A stretch of DNA of 64,000 nucleotides from Amyelois transitella. Lineage: Eukaryota > Arthropoda > Insecta > Lepidoptera > Pyralidae. Location of the stretch: contig NC_083524.1 of the NCBI RefSeq assembly GCF_032362555.1, positions 1,784,001 through 1,848,000 on the forward strand, read 5' to 3'. Under the pieces are notes generated by a model that saw only the letters and a list, made by a program, of their open reading frames with translations, had not been told where the DNA came from and did not search any database. Shown here piece after piece: positions 34,080 through 43,563 of this stretch. A program made the position numbers and the translations under genes. Position 1 is the stretch's first letter, and every line of letters starts with the position of its first letter.

Positions 34080-34912
34080 TTATTCATGAATATTTATTTT
34101 GTCCCCTTCAAAGTAATCCCCATGAGATATTATACACTTGTGCCAACGGTTTTTCCAATCTTCGAAGCACTTCAAAAAATCATTTTTTTTTATCTTGTTC
34201 AGCTCCTCCTTCGATGCCGTCTTTATCTCGTCAAGCGTAGCGTAACGTCGTCCTTTCATGGGCCTCTTCAGTTTAGGGAACAAGAAAAAGTCACAGGGGG
34301 CCAGATCTGGGGAATACGGTGGCTGCGGCATCATTAGTGTGTTGTTTTTGGCCAAAAAGTCGCGCACAAGCAACGATGTGTGAGCAGGGGCGTTATCGTG
34401 GTGCAAAAGCCAATTTTTGTTCTTCCACAAATCCGGGCGTTTCTGGCGGATTGCTTCGCGCAAATTGCGCATAACTTGCAGGTAATATTCCTTATTGACC
34501 GTTCTACCCTGTGGCAAGAACTCATGATGCACCACGCCCCTGCAATCGAAGAAAACTGTCAGCAAAACTTTCACATTCGACCGAACTTGGCGCGCTTTTT
34601 TCGGTCTTGGTTCGTGCGGCAGCTTCCATTGAGATGATTGAGCTTTGGTTTCCACGTCATAACCATAAATCCACGATTCGTCACCAGTTATGACCCTCTG
34701 GAGCAAATTTGGGTCGTCGCGGACAGAGTCCAACATCTCATTAGCAATGTTCATGCGATGCTGTTTTTGGTCGCAATTGAGCAATTTTGGTACGAATTTC
34801 GCGGCGACCCGTCTCATGTTCAAATCATTGATAAAAATCGAATGGCACGAGCCAATCGATATGTTTAGGTCCTCAGCAACTTCTCTAACGGTGATTCGAC
34901 GATTGGCCAATA
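34080..34912 (-). CDS. Mariner transposase, C-terminal part (split gene)
   Basis: This part runs from LANRRITVREVAEDLNIS (second helix-turn-helix) to GDKINIHE and the stop. Catalytic residues: D in VITGDESWIYGYD, D in HHDNAPAHTS, and D in LAPCDFFLFPKL, with 34 residues between the last two (DD34D, the mariner signature). No stop interrupts it. The N-terminal 75 or so residues lie at 39970-40203; removal of the inserted DNA plus one TA gives the contiguous phrase VEKMVILANRR, which parallels VEEVILADRR in the mariner at 40607. So the only visible damage is the insertion. Confidence 0.9.
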
Positions 34913-35063
34913 GGCGGGTCCACACAGAGCGAGCAGCCTCGCGAGGCATTTGCCGCGCGAGGAAACTGTCCCCGAACGAGCGCGGCAGCCTCGGTATCAT
35001 CGCAAGGCTGCTGCGCGCGGCAAGCCCGAGCCGTTCGTTCGTTCAGTTGAGAGTTAAGACATC

Positions 35064-37243
35064 ATGGCACCACACGTACGTGTTGCGGTGGCAGCTGTTG
35101 CTTTTATACTTATAAATAGGATTATAAAAAAGAGAAGACAAAAAAAACTTAAACGAAGACAATATTGGATCCAGACATTATACAAAAACAGATTATATAA
35201 TGGAAAGGAATGTTATGGAAACGAACTGTACCAAGAATTGATTAATGATGGAGTGGAGAAAAATTTTGCACGCATTAATGCAGAGGAGTTGGATCTATTG
35301 TGTTCAAACTTGCAAAGCAAACTTCGGAGAAATGATACGAACTGGCGTCGAGCGATAACCGTGAGAGAAAAGCTACTTTTAACATTACGGTTCTTAGCGA
35401 CAGGAGATTCTTATACCAGTTTGCAGTATCTCTTTCGCATTTCGAAACAATCTATATCGAAGATTGTTCCTGAAGTTTGTGATGCCATCATCGAACATTT
35501 AAAGGATTATGTAAAGGTAAGTGAAAGAAAAACAATATCTATTCAATTTAGTCCAATCACTTTAATTATAACTTTCACAGTAACTGCACACAAATAACAA
35601 AAAAAGAAAAAGAAAGAAAAGTGAAATCAATTTCAACGTGTCGCTCGCATTATGTTTTAGTATATTTAGGAGGCAGAGGGGGAGGAGGAATCTCTGATGG
35701 ATTTTGAGAAGTCATTGGAGGGGAAGGGGGAGGAGGAATCTCTGATGGATTTTGAGAAGTCATTGGAGGGGAAGGGGGAGGAGGAATCTCTGATGGATTT
35801 TGAGAAGTCATTGGAGGGGAAGGGGGAAGTGGAATCTCTGATTGAATTGGAGAAGTCATCGGAAAGGAGGTAATTGCTGGTTGAGGAGGTAGTGGTGAGG
35901 GAGACATCGGATCGGTGTAAGATGAAGCATGACTGCTAGGATGTTGCATAGACCTAGCATAGTTCTGTGTATAATAGCCATATTGTTGATAAGCTCCTGT
36001 GTTGGCTTGAAATATTATTGCGCATATATCTTTTTTTACATGCGCCAGAGTTACTGGATCATAGTTTCTCAATTCGTTGGCTATGTATTGTCCAAATGCC
36101 GAATACGAGTCACAAGGCGGCTGTGGGGCTGGCTGTGGTTCTGCGCACTGCTGGAGAATCCTGAAAGCTTCGGAAAGAGTTTCGTCCGATAAATCGTCTG
36201 TGTCTTTCGCAGGTCTTTTTTTGCTTCGTTTTCTGGATCTCTGGTCTTGCGTTCCAACTCTAAATTGTGTGTTATTGGTGTCATCTTGTTGTTGCTGATT
36301 TTCCATAACTTGAATATTGTCGTTGTCAGGTGAAGGGTCTTGAGCGAGTTGAGTTGCGCTTACTGTTTCATCGTTAGTATCGGTTTCATTCTGTAAAATA
36401 ATATATACTTTTTTATATCAATTTTAGGTGCCGGCTACAGAAAAAGAGTGGCTCGCAATTTCAAACGGTTTCCTTAATAAATGGAATTTCCCACATGCTG
36501 TAGCAGCGATGGATGGCAAGCATGTTGTTTTACAGTCTCCCATAAACAGTGGCAATGACTATGATAATTATAAATCATTTTCAAGTATAGTTTTGTTCGC
36601 CTTAGTAGATGAAAATTACAACTTTTTATATGTAAATGTTGGGAGTAAAGGACGGATTTCTGATGGAGGTGTCTTTAAAAATACAAAATTATATCAAAAA
36701 CTTGAAAAAAGAGAACTTAACATCCCATCACCCACAATTTTGCAAATACCGTACTCTACCAAAGTACCATTTTATATATTAGGTGACAAAGCTTTTCAGC
36801 TGAATGAATACACCATGAGACCTTACGAGGGCAATCCAGAAAGAGGTTCAAAGGAAAGAATTTTTAATTATAGACTCTCCAGAGCACGAAGAGTTGTAGA
36901 AAACGCTTTCGGAGTGTTAAGTTCTGTTTATAGAGTTTTGCGTAAACCAATGTTATTGGAACCGGAACAAGCAACAAAAGTGGTCTTAGCATCAATTCAT
37001 TTGTATAACTATTTACGGAGAACATCCTCTAATAGCTTTGCAGCTCCTGGCTTTTTTGATGTGGTGGGAAATGACGGGGAAATGGTAGAAGGTAGTTGGC
37101 GAAATGAATCAGAACCAACATCATTATTACCAATTCAACAAATACCACGACGGGGAGCAAATAATGCTAAAGAGGTACGTGACCACCTAGCAAGACATTT
37201 TATTACGAATGGAACTGTCTCATGGCAAGATAACTATCAATAA
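35064..37243 (+). CDS. PIF/Harbinger transposase (HARBI1-like), two exons
   Basis: Exon 1 is 35064-35516 (151 codons, phase 0, donor AAG|GTAAGT). Exon 2 is 36428-37243 (acceptor TTTTAG). The product is 422 residues. The N-terminal part has a helical DNA-binding region ([20 protein letters not shown]). The DDE_4 core shows D in [14 protein letters not shown] in YILGDKAFQ, and E in [20 protein letters not shown]-type context ([11 protein letters not shown]) is also present. No stop interrupts either exon. The intron contains the 3' part of the accessory gene on the other strand, a layout shared with the Harbinger at 50831. This gene alone looks intact. Confidence 0.9.
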
Positions 37244-37455
37244 GAAATATTATATGTACTTACATTTTCCATAGTATCCCGCGTGGTACCTGGCTCGTTC
37301 CTATCAGACATAAATGCAAAGGCATTATATGCAAACCAGCTGGATTTATAAACGTCATCACGACCTGGAAGATAAAAGTGACAAGTTTTTATAATAGTAG
37401 ATAATAGTTCTTAGTAGTAAATGTGAAAGCAATTAATAAATATATACATCTTACC
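35650..37455 (-). CDS. Harbinger MADF/BESS accessory protein, exons 1b-3
   Basis: Splice signals define exon 1b ending at 37455 (CAG|GTAAGA), exon 2 at 37264-37364 (RDDVYKSSWFAYNAFAFM) and exon 3 from 36390 to the stop at 35650, all phase-consistent. With the start at 39735 the MADF domain reads CLKLISLYGVNTWLW ... REDAWLNISREM ... SLMGSYRREKSRE, then the second half in exon 2. Exon 3 has a basic [10 protein letters not shown] and a BESS-like tail [12 protein letters not shown], then a Pro-rich repeat. In PIF/Harbinger elements such a protein brings the transposase to the nucleus and to DNA ends (known of the family). Exon 1 is interrupted by the IS630-type element between SDP and NYTNRG. Confidence 0.85.
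35655..35840 (-). repeat. Pro-rich 48-bp tandem repeat in the MADF protein
   Basis: About four in-frame units of 16 residues ([16 protein letters not shown]) lie near the C-terminus of the accessory protein. Units differ by few bases, implying recent slippage. Confidence 0.8.
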
Positions 37456-37612
37456 TGATCCTGTCAAACGACTTTTCTTTTCTCGTGATTTTTCCCGCCG
37501 GTAGGATCCCATCAACGACTCCATCTTCTTTTTTAAATCAGGAATGGGGATATTCATCTCGCGGCTAATATTTAACCAGGCATCTTCTCTAAGCCCTCTA
37601 TTTGTATAATTA

Positions 37613-39659
37613 TAGTAGAACCGCCTAAATGAGTCCTCGCCCGCGGAGTACAGGGGCGCGGGGGTATGACGACGAAGGGGAACGAAAGAGGTGCGGGCGG
37701 CGGTCGAGCGTAGCGTGTAATACAAGGGGCGAAATGTTACTGGACATTTCTTGAGATATGTGACGTCATAGTGGTTAGCGGCAAACAGGTGAAGATTTTT
37801 ATTAAAAAAATAATAATGGCTATACAAAATTTGAATGAAACAACTGTAAACTATACAATGTGTTCCTTTTGTTATCCCATAACTCCATGGTATCAACGAG
37901 ACCACGTACATGAATTAAATAGCATAAGCATTTTTCGATTATTGTTATTTTCAAATTTTTATTTTTCATACAAAACAATTCGATAAAAATGTGATTTTAT
38001 GATATATAGGTATGATATGTAGGTAAAAAAAAGGTAATAAAGTTATGTATGTAATATTTATTTATGCAAAATTTATCAAAATTATAAATCAATCACTTAT
38101 GTCCATAATATCACTATCACTGGAACTTGATTCTTCACTTTCACAACAGCCATCATCAGAATCATCAGAATCGTCTTGCACATTAATAATAAAATCAACA
38201 ACTTCATCTAGGACTCCATCATGTTTGCAATATTCGTCTTCGATTTTAATCACGTGTTTAACACAATTCTCCCATTTCTCTTTGGGATATTCAGCAAATA
38301 ATCTCTCTAATATTTCTTTTTTCTGGTCCAAATTAGAGTCGATACTTTTTTGTGCTAATTGTCCTTTGATATCACCCCAGACCAACTCAATTGGGTTCAG
38401 GTCTGGGTGATATGGAGGCAAACGCAATACTTCGTGTCCGTTTCTTTTCAATACCTCGTCAATTTTGTAAATATCTTCTGTGAAATTACTTTTAATTAAT
38501 TTATATAAGTCATCCTTTCTAAGTTTTTCATCAAAAGGCACGTTATGTCGTCGTAGCCATTCTTGCATAGTTGGCTTGGTAGAAGCCATAGTTGGCTTTT
38601 TCTCTTCTCGAACCGAATGATAAGCTGCGTTGTCCATTACTATGACAGAATTTTGCGGTATATTAGGCATGAGCTTTTCATTTATCCATTTACTGAAATT
38701 TGCGAAATTCATAGAATCGTGATAATCACCTGTTTTACATTTGGATTTGAATATCACAAGGGCTCCGTCTACAAATCCAATTTGACCTCCACAATGTACG
38801 ATGATCAAACGGTCCCCTTTACCAATATGAGATAGAACGCCAAGTTCATCCTTTGATTGCCAACATTTTGAAACGTTATGAGACGCGTTTACATAAGTTT
38901 CGTCAAGGTATAAAATATGTCTTCCTTCTCTACGATATTTTTTAATAGTATTTAGGTATTTCCACCTCCACGATGTGATATTTGGCTGTTCGATAAGGAG
39001 TTTCCTTTTAGATCCGCATTTCTTAAATTTAAAACCTAGATCATGTAATAATAGCCTTAAATATTCCCTGCCGCAGTGTAATATATTCTCTTCTCTAAGT
39101 ACAGCGTTCAAAGTTTTCAGAGTAGGTATTTTTTTGAAAATTGTGTAAAACTGAGTGACTTTTCTTCTTACCACTCCTTTTGTGAAATCGTCTATTTCCA
39201 CTCTTTTTCTACGAACCTGTTTTGGTTTTCTCGGTGATTTAAATCTCTCGTTGTCATTTAATGCTTTCCCTTGTTGTACAATTCTAGATACAGTCTTTTC
39301 TGATAGTCCAGTAACTTCTGCTACAGTTTTATTTAAAGGTATATCTTGTTTATATTCATCAGAATTTGGGTCGAGTTTCTTTTTTCTAAAATATTCATAT
39401 ACGTTAAACGCCATTTGTTTGCACTGACTATCAATTCTATGTCCGAAAATATTTCGACTCATCTTGAGAATGTAATCTCATGTATAATTTTCACAAGGCG
39501 TCCGCAACTGTCAACACGTGTGATCGCTAACCGCGTAGCGAGCGAACTGAGTTTTTACAAGAATGCGCCCGCCGCCCGCACCTCTCTCGGTCCCCTTCGT
39601 CGTCATACCCCCGCGCCCCTGTACTCCGCGGGCGAGGACTCATTTAGGCGGTTCTACTA
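37613..39659 (-). mobile_element. IS630/Tc1-type element with 90-bp TIRs and DD81E transposase
   Basis: Ends TAGTAGAACCGCCTAAATGA are inverted over about 90 bases with two or so mismatches (GC-rich, including CTCGCCCGCGGAGTACAGGG). A TA is duplicated (37611-37612, 39660-39661). Taking the ends this way restores the reading frame of the accessory protein (SDP|NYTN), which supports the boundaries. The element is 2047 bp with one uninterrupted gene and looks young. Confidence 0.9.
38089..39462 (-). CDS. IS630-type DDE transposase with long D-E spacing (DD81E), intact
   Basis: The protein has 457 residues, longer than Tc1 or mariner enzymes (about 340). Residues 45-65 form a helix-turn-helix (VAEVTGLSEKTVSRIVQQG), followed by a basic RKPKQVRRKR and a second DNA-binding segment. 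Catalytic residues: D187 (ILYLDETYVN), D277 (VIVMDNAAYHS), E359 (LPPYHPDLNPIELVWG). The last two are separated by 81 residues because of an inserted helical segment (MQEWLRRHNVPFDEKLRKDD ...). The C-terminus is very acidic (DDSDDSDDGCCESEE). Groups with a spacing of about 82 have been described, so it may belong there; I do not assert the name. A decayed relative lies at 49760-50640. Confidence 0.9.
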   Translation of the reverse strand: MSRNIFGHRIDSQCKQMAFNVYEYFRKKKLDPNSDEYKQDIPLNKTVAEVTGLSEKTVSRIVQQGKALNDNERFKSPRKPKQVRRKRVEIDDFTKGVVRRKVTQFYTIFKKIPTLKTLNAVLREENILHCGREYLRLLLHDLGFKFKKCGSKRKLLIEQPNITSWRWKYLNTIKKYRREGRHILYLDETYVNASHNVSKCWQSKDELGVLSHIGKGDRLIIVHCGGQIGFVDGALVIFKSKCKTGDYHDSMNFANFSKWINEKLMPNIPQNSVIVMDNAAYHSVREEKKPTMASTKPTMQEWLRRHNVPFDEKLRKDDLYKLIKSNFTEDIYKIDEVLKRNGHEVLRLPPYHPDLNPIELVWGDIKGQLAQKSIDSNLDQKKEILERLFAEYPKEKWENCVKHVIKIEDEYCKHDGVLDEVVDFIINVQDDSDDSDDGCCESEESSSSDSDIMDISD

Positions 39660-39661
39660 TA

Positions 39662-39735
39662 GGATCACTTGCATTCCATAGCCAGGTGTTTACACCATAG
39701 AGAGATATTAATTTCAAACACTGATCTTTATCCAT
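39662..39735 (-). CDS. Harbinger MADF accessory protein, exon 1a
   Basis: ATG at 39735 begins MDKDQCLKLISLYGVNTWLW, the start of a MADF domain, and reads to ASDP where the IS630-type element begins. The continuation is at 37611 and below. The inserted element stops production of a normal accessory protein from this copy. Confidence 0.82.
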
Positions 39736-39969
39736 AATTATTAAGCTCGAGCGAGGCACGAAACAAAATACACGTGCGTCCAGAGTGCGCGCGGCAAACG
39801 ACTGAGGCGCCTTTGAGCAAAACAAAAAGCCGACACTCGGTTGCTCGGACGCTCGGTCGCTCGCCCGCGGCGGTACACGCGATTTCCTCGGCCGAGGCAC
39901 GTCTACATAGACCGAGCGGCCTCGCGCGGCAAATGCCTCGCGAGGCTGCTCGCTCTGTGTGGACCCGCC

Positions 39970-40203
39970 TATTACCATTTTCTCCACTTCATTAATTTTT
40001 TCGTCTGTTGTTGAAGTGCTCGGGCGTCCGGCACGCTCTTCGTCGTTCACATCTTCTCGGCCTTCTGAGAACATTTTGTACCACCGATAAACGTTGCTTC
40101 GGTCTAAGGTAGCTTCTCCGTATGCCACAGTCAAGATTCGGAATGCATCCGCGCACTTAATTTCGTTTTTCACACAAAATTTGATACAGGTTCTTTGATC
40201 CAT
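39970..40203 (-). CDS. Mariner transposase, N-terminal part (split gene)
   Basis: ATG at 40203 starts MDQRTCIKFCVKNEIKCADA. It contains the first mariner helix-turn-helix (AFRILTVAYGEATLDRSNVYRWYKMF), the linker GRPSTSTTDEKINEVEKM, and is cut by the Harbinger after MVI. The rest is at 34080-34912. Confidence 0.9.
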
Positions 40204-40407
40204 TTTTTTGAATAGGTAAAAATCGAAGACGATCCAAAACACGTGCAAGCAAAGCAGCTGTCAACAATTAAGTGAACGTCGGCATAAGTGAGAGACATGA
40301 GTACCAACATAACGTCACAAAAAAATCGAAATTCGAATATTTGTAACCCTCGAATATTTGTAACCCGCGAAAGTTCAAAATTCGCGATACTTTTTGAACA
40401 CACCTCG

Positions 40408-40541
40408 TACTCGCCTTGAGGTAAACCGTTCGTGTTGGTGGCCTTTCCGATATACGGTATGGCATTTATCATATATTTTGTGCCACTATCACAAATCATT
40501 GGTATTTTTATGCCATATTTACTCGGCTTATTGGGAATATA
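40408..40541 (-). pseudogene. IFP2-like piggyBac transposase, middle part
   Basis: Between the two mariners the - strand reads YIPNKPSKYGIKIPMICDSG, TKYMINAIPYIGKATNTNG and LPQGEY, nearly the remembered IFP2 sequence, in one open frame. Confidence 0.88.
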
Positions 40542-41836
40542 CGAGGGGTGATCCAAAAGTAATGATAATCAATAATAAATACAATGAATATATTATATAA
40601 ATAAATTTATTTCTCAACATAGTCTCCTAGCAAGTCTATACATTTAGTCCATCTTTTTTCTAAACCTAAAATACCTTTAGAAAAAAATTCTTTATCCTGA
40701 CTCTCAAAAAACTCGTCAACCGCGGCCATCACATCGCTATCATCGTCAAATTTCTTGCCCCGGAGGTGTTCCTTGAGTCGAGGAAAGAGATAGAAGTCAC
40801 TGGGGGCTAGATCTGGTGAATAAGGTGGGTGTTCCACCAGCTCAAAGCCCGCTTCTTGAATGGCAGCCATGGCAACTGCAGCTTTGTGAGCCGGTGCGTT
40901 GTCTTGATGGAACAGCACTCCAGCCCGCAGTTTGCCTCGCCTTTTCTCCTTAATAGCCTCCCGCAATCTTCTTATTTGTTCTGCATAGTAAGAGCCTGTA
41001 ATAGTGGCCCCCTTCTCCAAGTAGTCCACCATGATTATTCCTTCAGCATCCCAAAAAACAGACGCCATAACCTTCCACGCTGAGCTTGACATTTTGAATT
41101 TCTTCGGCGTCGGTTCATCGGCTCGTTTCCATGTCATCGATTGCTGTTTTGTTTCAGGATCAAAGTGATGGATCCAGGTCTCGTCCATGGTCACAAAACG
41201 TGACAAAAAATTTTCCTTGTCTGCCTGGAACTTTTCGAGATTTGCTCTTGACATGTCGATTCGTTTCTTCTTTTGCTCGTCGTTTAACATTTTCGGTACC
41301 CAACGCGCGGAGACCTTTCTCATATGCAATTCGTTCGTAAGGATTCTTTGAATGCTGCCATATGAGATCCCTGTGACCTCAGCTACATGCCTAATAGTCA
41401 CTCTTCGATCTGCCAATATAACTTCTTCAACTTTTTTCACATTTTCTTCAGTGAGAGAGGTCGATGGGCGTCCTTCGCGGTGTTCGTCTTCCGTCGATGT
41501 TCTTCCCAGCTTAAACTCCTTAACCCAGCGTGCAACTGTAGAATATGGAGGAGCAGAGTCCCCTAATGTTTCCACCAGGTCGCTGTGTATGTCTTTGGTA
41601 GACATTTTTTTCAAGCAGAGGTATTTAATCACGGCTCTGATTTCGTTTTTGTCCATTTTGATGTTCACTCCTTGACTGTTCGTATTCAAATGAATGTAGC
41701 TCCCGGGAATCGTGACCTATTTATATGATTTTTTTTACCTGAACTAGTGGATAACTGAGCAAGTGGCTGACATATTTTTTTTATTTCTTTGTGCACTAGA
41801 AATAACTGATTATCATTACTTTTGGATCACCCCTCG
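40542..41836 (-). mobile_element. Complete DD34D mariner, 1295 bp
   Basis: Perfect 30-bp inverted ends start CGAGGGGTGATCCAAAAGTA, flanked by TA (40540-40541, 41837-41838). The target is the CPFRMYIP codons of the IFP2-like transposase. The transposase inside is uninterrupted. It differs from the mariner at 34027 in both termini and protein, so it is a separate family. It looks young and potentially autonomous. Confidence 0.95.
40607..41656 (-). CDS. Mariner transposase DD34D, 349 residues, intact
   Basis: The start chosen is MDKNEIRAV at 41656, since family members begin about here; an upstream in-frame ATG at 41689 adds 11 residues. Residues 1-110 hold the two helix-turn-helix motifs and the linker GRPSTSLTEENV. 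The WVPKMLNDEQ motif (about 119-128; WVPHxL in mariners) is present. Catalytic D158 (VTMDETWIHHFD), D252 (FHQDNAPAH) and D287 (YSPDLAPSDFYLF) show 34-residue spacing. Length is normal and no lesion is seen. Confidence 0.95.
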   Translation of the reverse strand: MDKNEIRAVIKYLCLKKMSTKDIHSDLVETLGDSAPPYSTVARWVKEFKLGRTSTEDEHREGRPSTSLTEENVKKVEEVILADRRVTIRHVAEVTGISYGSIQRILTNELHMRKVSARWVPKMLNDEQKKKRIDMSRANLEKFQADKENFLSRFVTMDETWIHHFDPETKQQSMTWKRADEPTPKKFKMSSSAWKVMASVFWDAEGIIMVDYLEKGATITGSYYAEQIRRLREAIKEKRRGKLRAGVLFHQDNAPAHKAAVAMAAIQEAGFELVEHPPYSPDLAPSDFYLFPRLKEHLRGKKFDDDSDVMAAVDEFFESQDKEFFSKGILGLEKRWTKCIDLLGDYVEK

Positions 41837-41953
41837 TACATTCTGAAAGGACAGCGTCCTCTTAATGCGAGCAGTTGTTCGTCAATAGTCAAGTGCGGCC
41901 CTGGAATATAATTATTTTTACATTGGCTGATTAGTAGATCCCACACTATTATA
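41837..41953 (-). pseudogene. IFP2-like piggyBac transposase, first-Asp region
   Basis: The - strand reads VWDLLISQCKNNYIPGPHL, TIDEQLLALRGRCPFRM, including the first catalytic Asp (TIDEQ). It ends at the Tc1 element. Confidence 0.85.
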
Positions 41954-43561
41954 CAGTTAGGTGCAGAACTGAGTCAGTATCTTATGTTTAAATAAAAAAA
42001 GGCTTTTAAAACTGGGATTAACTACAAAATAATAAAAACATAATTATATTTGAAAACCTTATTTATTATAACTTTAATTGAAAAACTGTAATAAGTTTAT
42101 ATAGTAACTTTCATTGATAATCATTTCAATTATAATTGGTTCACTTTTGCACCATTTGGAAAAACATAAAAACATAATCATAAAAACATTTTTTAATATT
42201 TTGTCCAAAGACCTTTTGCTTTTTTAACAGCGTTTAACCTGTTTACCAAACTTTTAACGAGTTTTTCACAATATTGGGGTGGAATTTGTACCACTTTTCT
42301 TGTACACGTTCCCATAGAATATTTAGGTTTGATGGTGGTGCTTGATATTCATTTAATAGCATGCTTTTCAAATATGCCCATAAATTTTCAATGGGATTGA
42401 TGTCAGGACTCTGAGATGGCCACGGAAGGACTTGAAACTCTTGCTTAACAAGCCAATTTTTTACTATTTTTGATGTATGTTTGGGGTCGTTGTCCTGTTG
42501 AAATAATACTTCACTCACAGGAAATGGCATATTTTCAACAGCTTCCATCAGATGTGTCTTTAGAATGTTAAGATACATTGTTCCATTCATGTTTCCGTCG
42601 ATTTTGTATATTGGTCCCACGCCGTAAGCTGTTACGCAGCCCCAGAGTTTGATATTACCACCACCATGTTTCACTGTTTGAATAAAATCCTTGGTTTGTA
42701 AAGGTTCGCCTTCTTTTTTCCAAGCCCATTTTCGCCCGTCTGTGCTGTATATATTAATTTTAGTCTCATCTGACCAAATAACTCTCATCCAATCACTTTC
42801 TGACCAGTCCATATATTGTTTTACGAAGTCTATTCTAGCTTTAATATTTTTTTTTGTAAGGAGAGGTTTCTTTTTCTTCTCTACAGCTTGCATTTTCGCA
42901 TTGTGTCCATGCCCGACGAACAGTCCACTTACTTACTGACGTGCCAGTATCTTGTCTTAAAGCGCCGCTGCTTCTGATGCTGAAGACGCTTCACTTGATC
43001 TTAATAAGTGAATAACTTTTCTTACCTCTCTATCAGATAACTTTTTAGTACGACCACCAACATTACTTGGAACGGGAAGTTTACACTTTAATTTTATTCT
43101 CTGTACAGTAGATTGACTCACGTTTAAAATATGAGCGATATCCCTTGTCGATTTTCCACTTATGAGTAACTGTTTAGCAGACTACAATATTCTTTGGAGT
43201 TGGTTTCATGATTATAATGAAAAAAAAAAGTATAACGTTGAACTATTCCTCGTGCGATATAGAAATACACTGAGTAAAAACAAAGCAAATTTGCTTTTTC
43301 TCCATCAATTCTTACGAGTTTAAACGCGTTTATACGTGTGAGCGCGAGTCGGTTATAAATACGGTGCAAAAGTGAATCAATCAATATCAAATGTTACAAC
43401 GTTTTGACGTATAGTTAAAGGACAAAATCTCATGGTTAATTAACACAACGATATAAATTAAAATAATAACATAAAATTTTCGGTTATTATTTATTAAATA
43501 AGGATTATATTTAATATAATTAAACAATAGCGATACATTGACTCAGTTCTGCACCTAACTG
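41954..43561 (-). mobile_element. Tc1-type element, 1608 bp, between two piggyBacs
   Basis: Inverted ends of 23 bp, CAGTTAGGTGCAGAACTGAG plus TCA, are flanked by TA (41952-41953, 43562-43563). The CAGT start is typical of Tc1. The left flank is the IFP2-like piggyBac and the right flank is another piggyBac, so the flanks do not make one target. Confidence 0.9.
42190..43210 (-). pseudogene. Tc1 DD34E transposase, frame-broken N-terminus
   Basis: The C-terminal two thirds (42243-42893) is open: MRVIWSDETKINIYSTDG (first D), FQQDNDPKHTSKI (second D), SQSPDINPIENLW (E), with 34 residues between the last two. The N-terminal helix-turn-helix part is spread over other frames: STRDIAHILNVSQSTVQRIK, then NVGGRTKKLSDREVRKV, then TGTSVSKWTVRRAW. 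At least two frame changes and an early stop (VVC*) separate these pieces, and the very C-terminus shifts near 42243. This copy cannot make a normal enzyme. Confidence 0.85.
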
Positions 43562-43563
43562 TA

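Larger units (their letters stand above)
34913..39969 (+). mobile_element. PIF/Harbinger element with TA flanks, itself split
   Basis: Inverted ends GGCGGGTCCACACAGAGCGA match for about 45 bases. It lies at a TA of the mariner (TA at 34911-34912 and 39970-39971). It carries a two-exon transposase (+) and a three-exon MADF accessory gene (-) that overlap in divergent or nested order. An IS630-type element (37613-39659) has entered exon 1 of the accessory gene. Without it the element is about 3.0 kb. The terminal 150 bases are rich in CGCGCGGCAA-like motifs. Confidence 0.88.
34027..40407 (-). mobile_element. DD34D mariner split by a PIF/Harbinger
   Basis: Terminal repeats of 32 bp begin CGAGGTGTGTTCAAAAAGTA at both ends, with TA on each side (34025-34026, 40408-40409). 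The target is the GEYYVKEL region of the IFP2-like transposase. Own sequence is 34027-34912 and 39970-40407, about 1.3 kb, normal for mariner. The rest is the Harbinger at 34913-39969. Confidence 0.92.
32888..41953 (-). mobile_element. IFP2-like piggyBac, split by two mariners and cut off by a Tc1
   Basis: The left end CCCTAGAAAGATAATC plus the following TTGACCTACGGTAAAGATAA closely resembles the remembered 3' end of the Trichoplusia ni piggyBac. Own sequence occupies 32888-34026, 40408-40541 and 41837-41953. Foreign insertions are a mariner (34027-40407) and another mariner (40542-41836), each at a duplicated TA. At 41953 it stops at a Tc1 element, beyond which a different piggyBac is found. 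The 5' third and right TTAA are not in this window. Confidence 0.88.

Noticed and set aside
35655-35840. CRISPR-like array
   Set aside because: The units are contiguous with no spacers, and are in-frame Pro-rich coding repeats in a eukaryotic genome.
35650-36306. Antisense frames over the Pro-rich exon (for example + strand 35929-36192)
   Set aside because: Shadow frames of the MADF exon 3; no motif and no splice logic.
40170-40556. Separate gene with MDHPSYIPNKPSKYG
   Set aside because: This is the IFP2-like piggyBac middle read on into mariner ends.
34027-41836. The two mariners as copies of one family
   Set aside because: Their terminal repeats (CGAGGTGTGTTC and CGAGGGGTGATCC) and proteins differ clearly.
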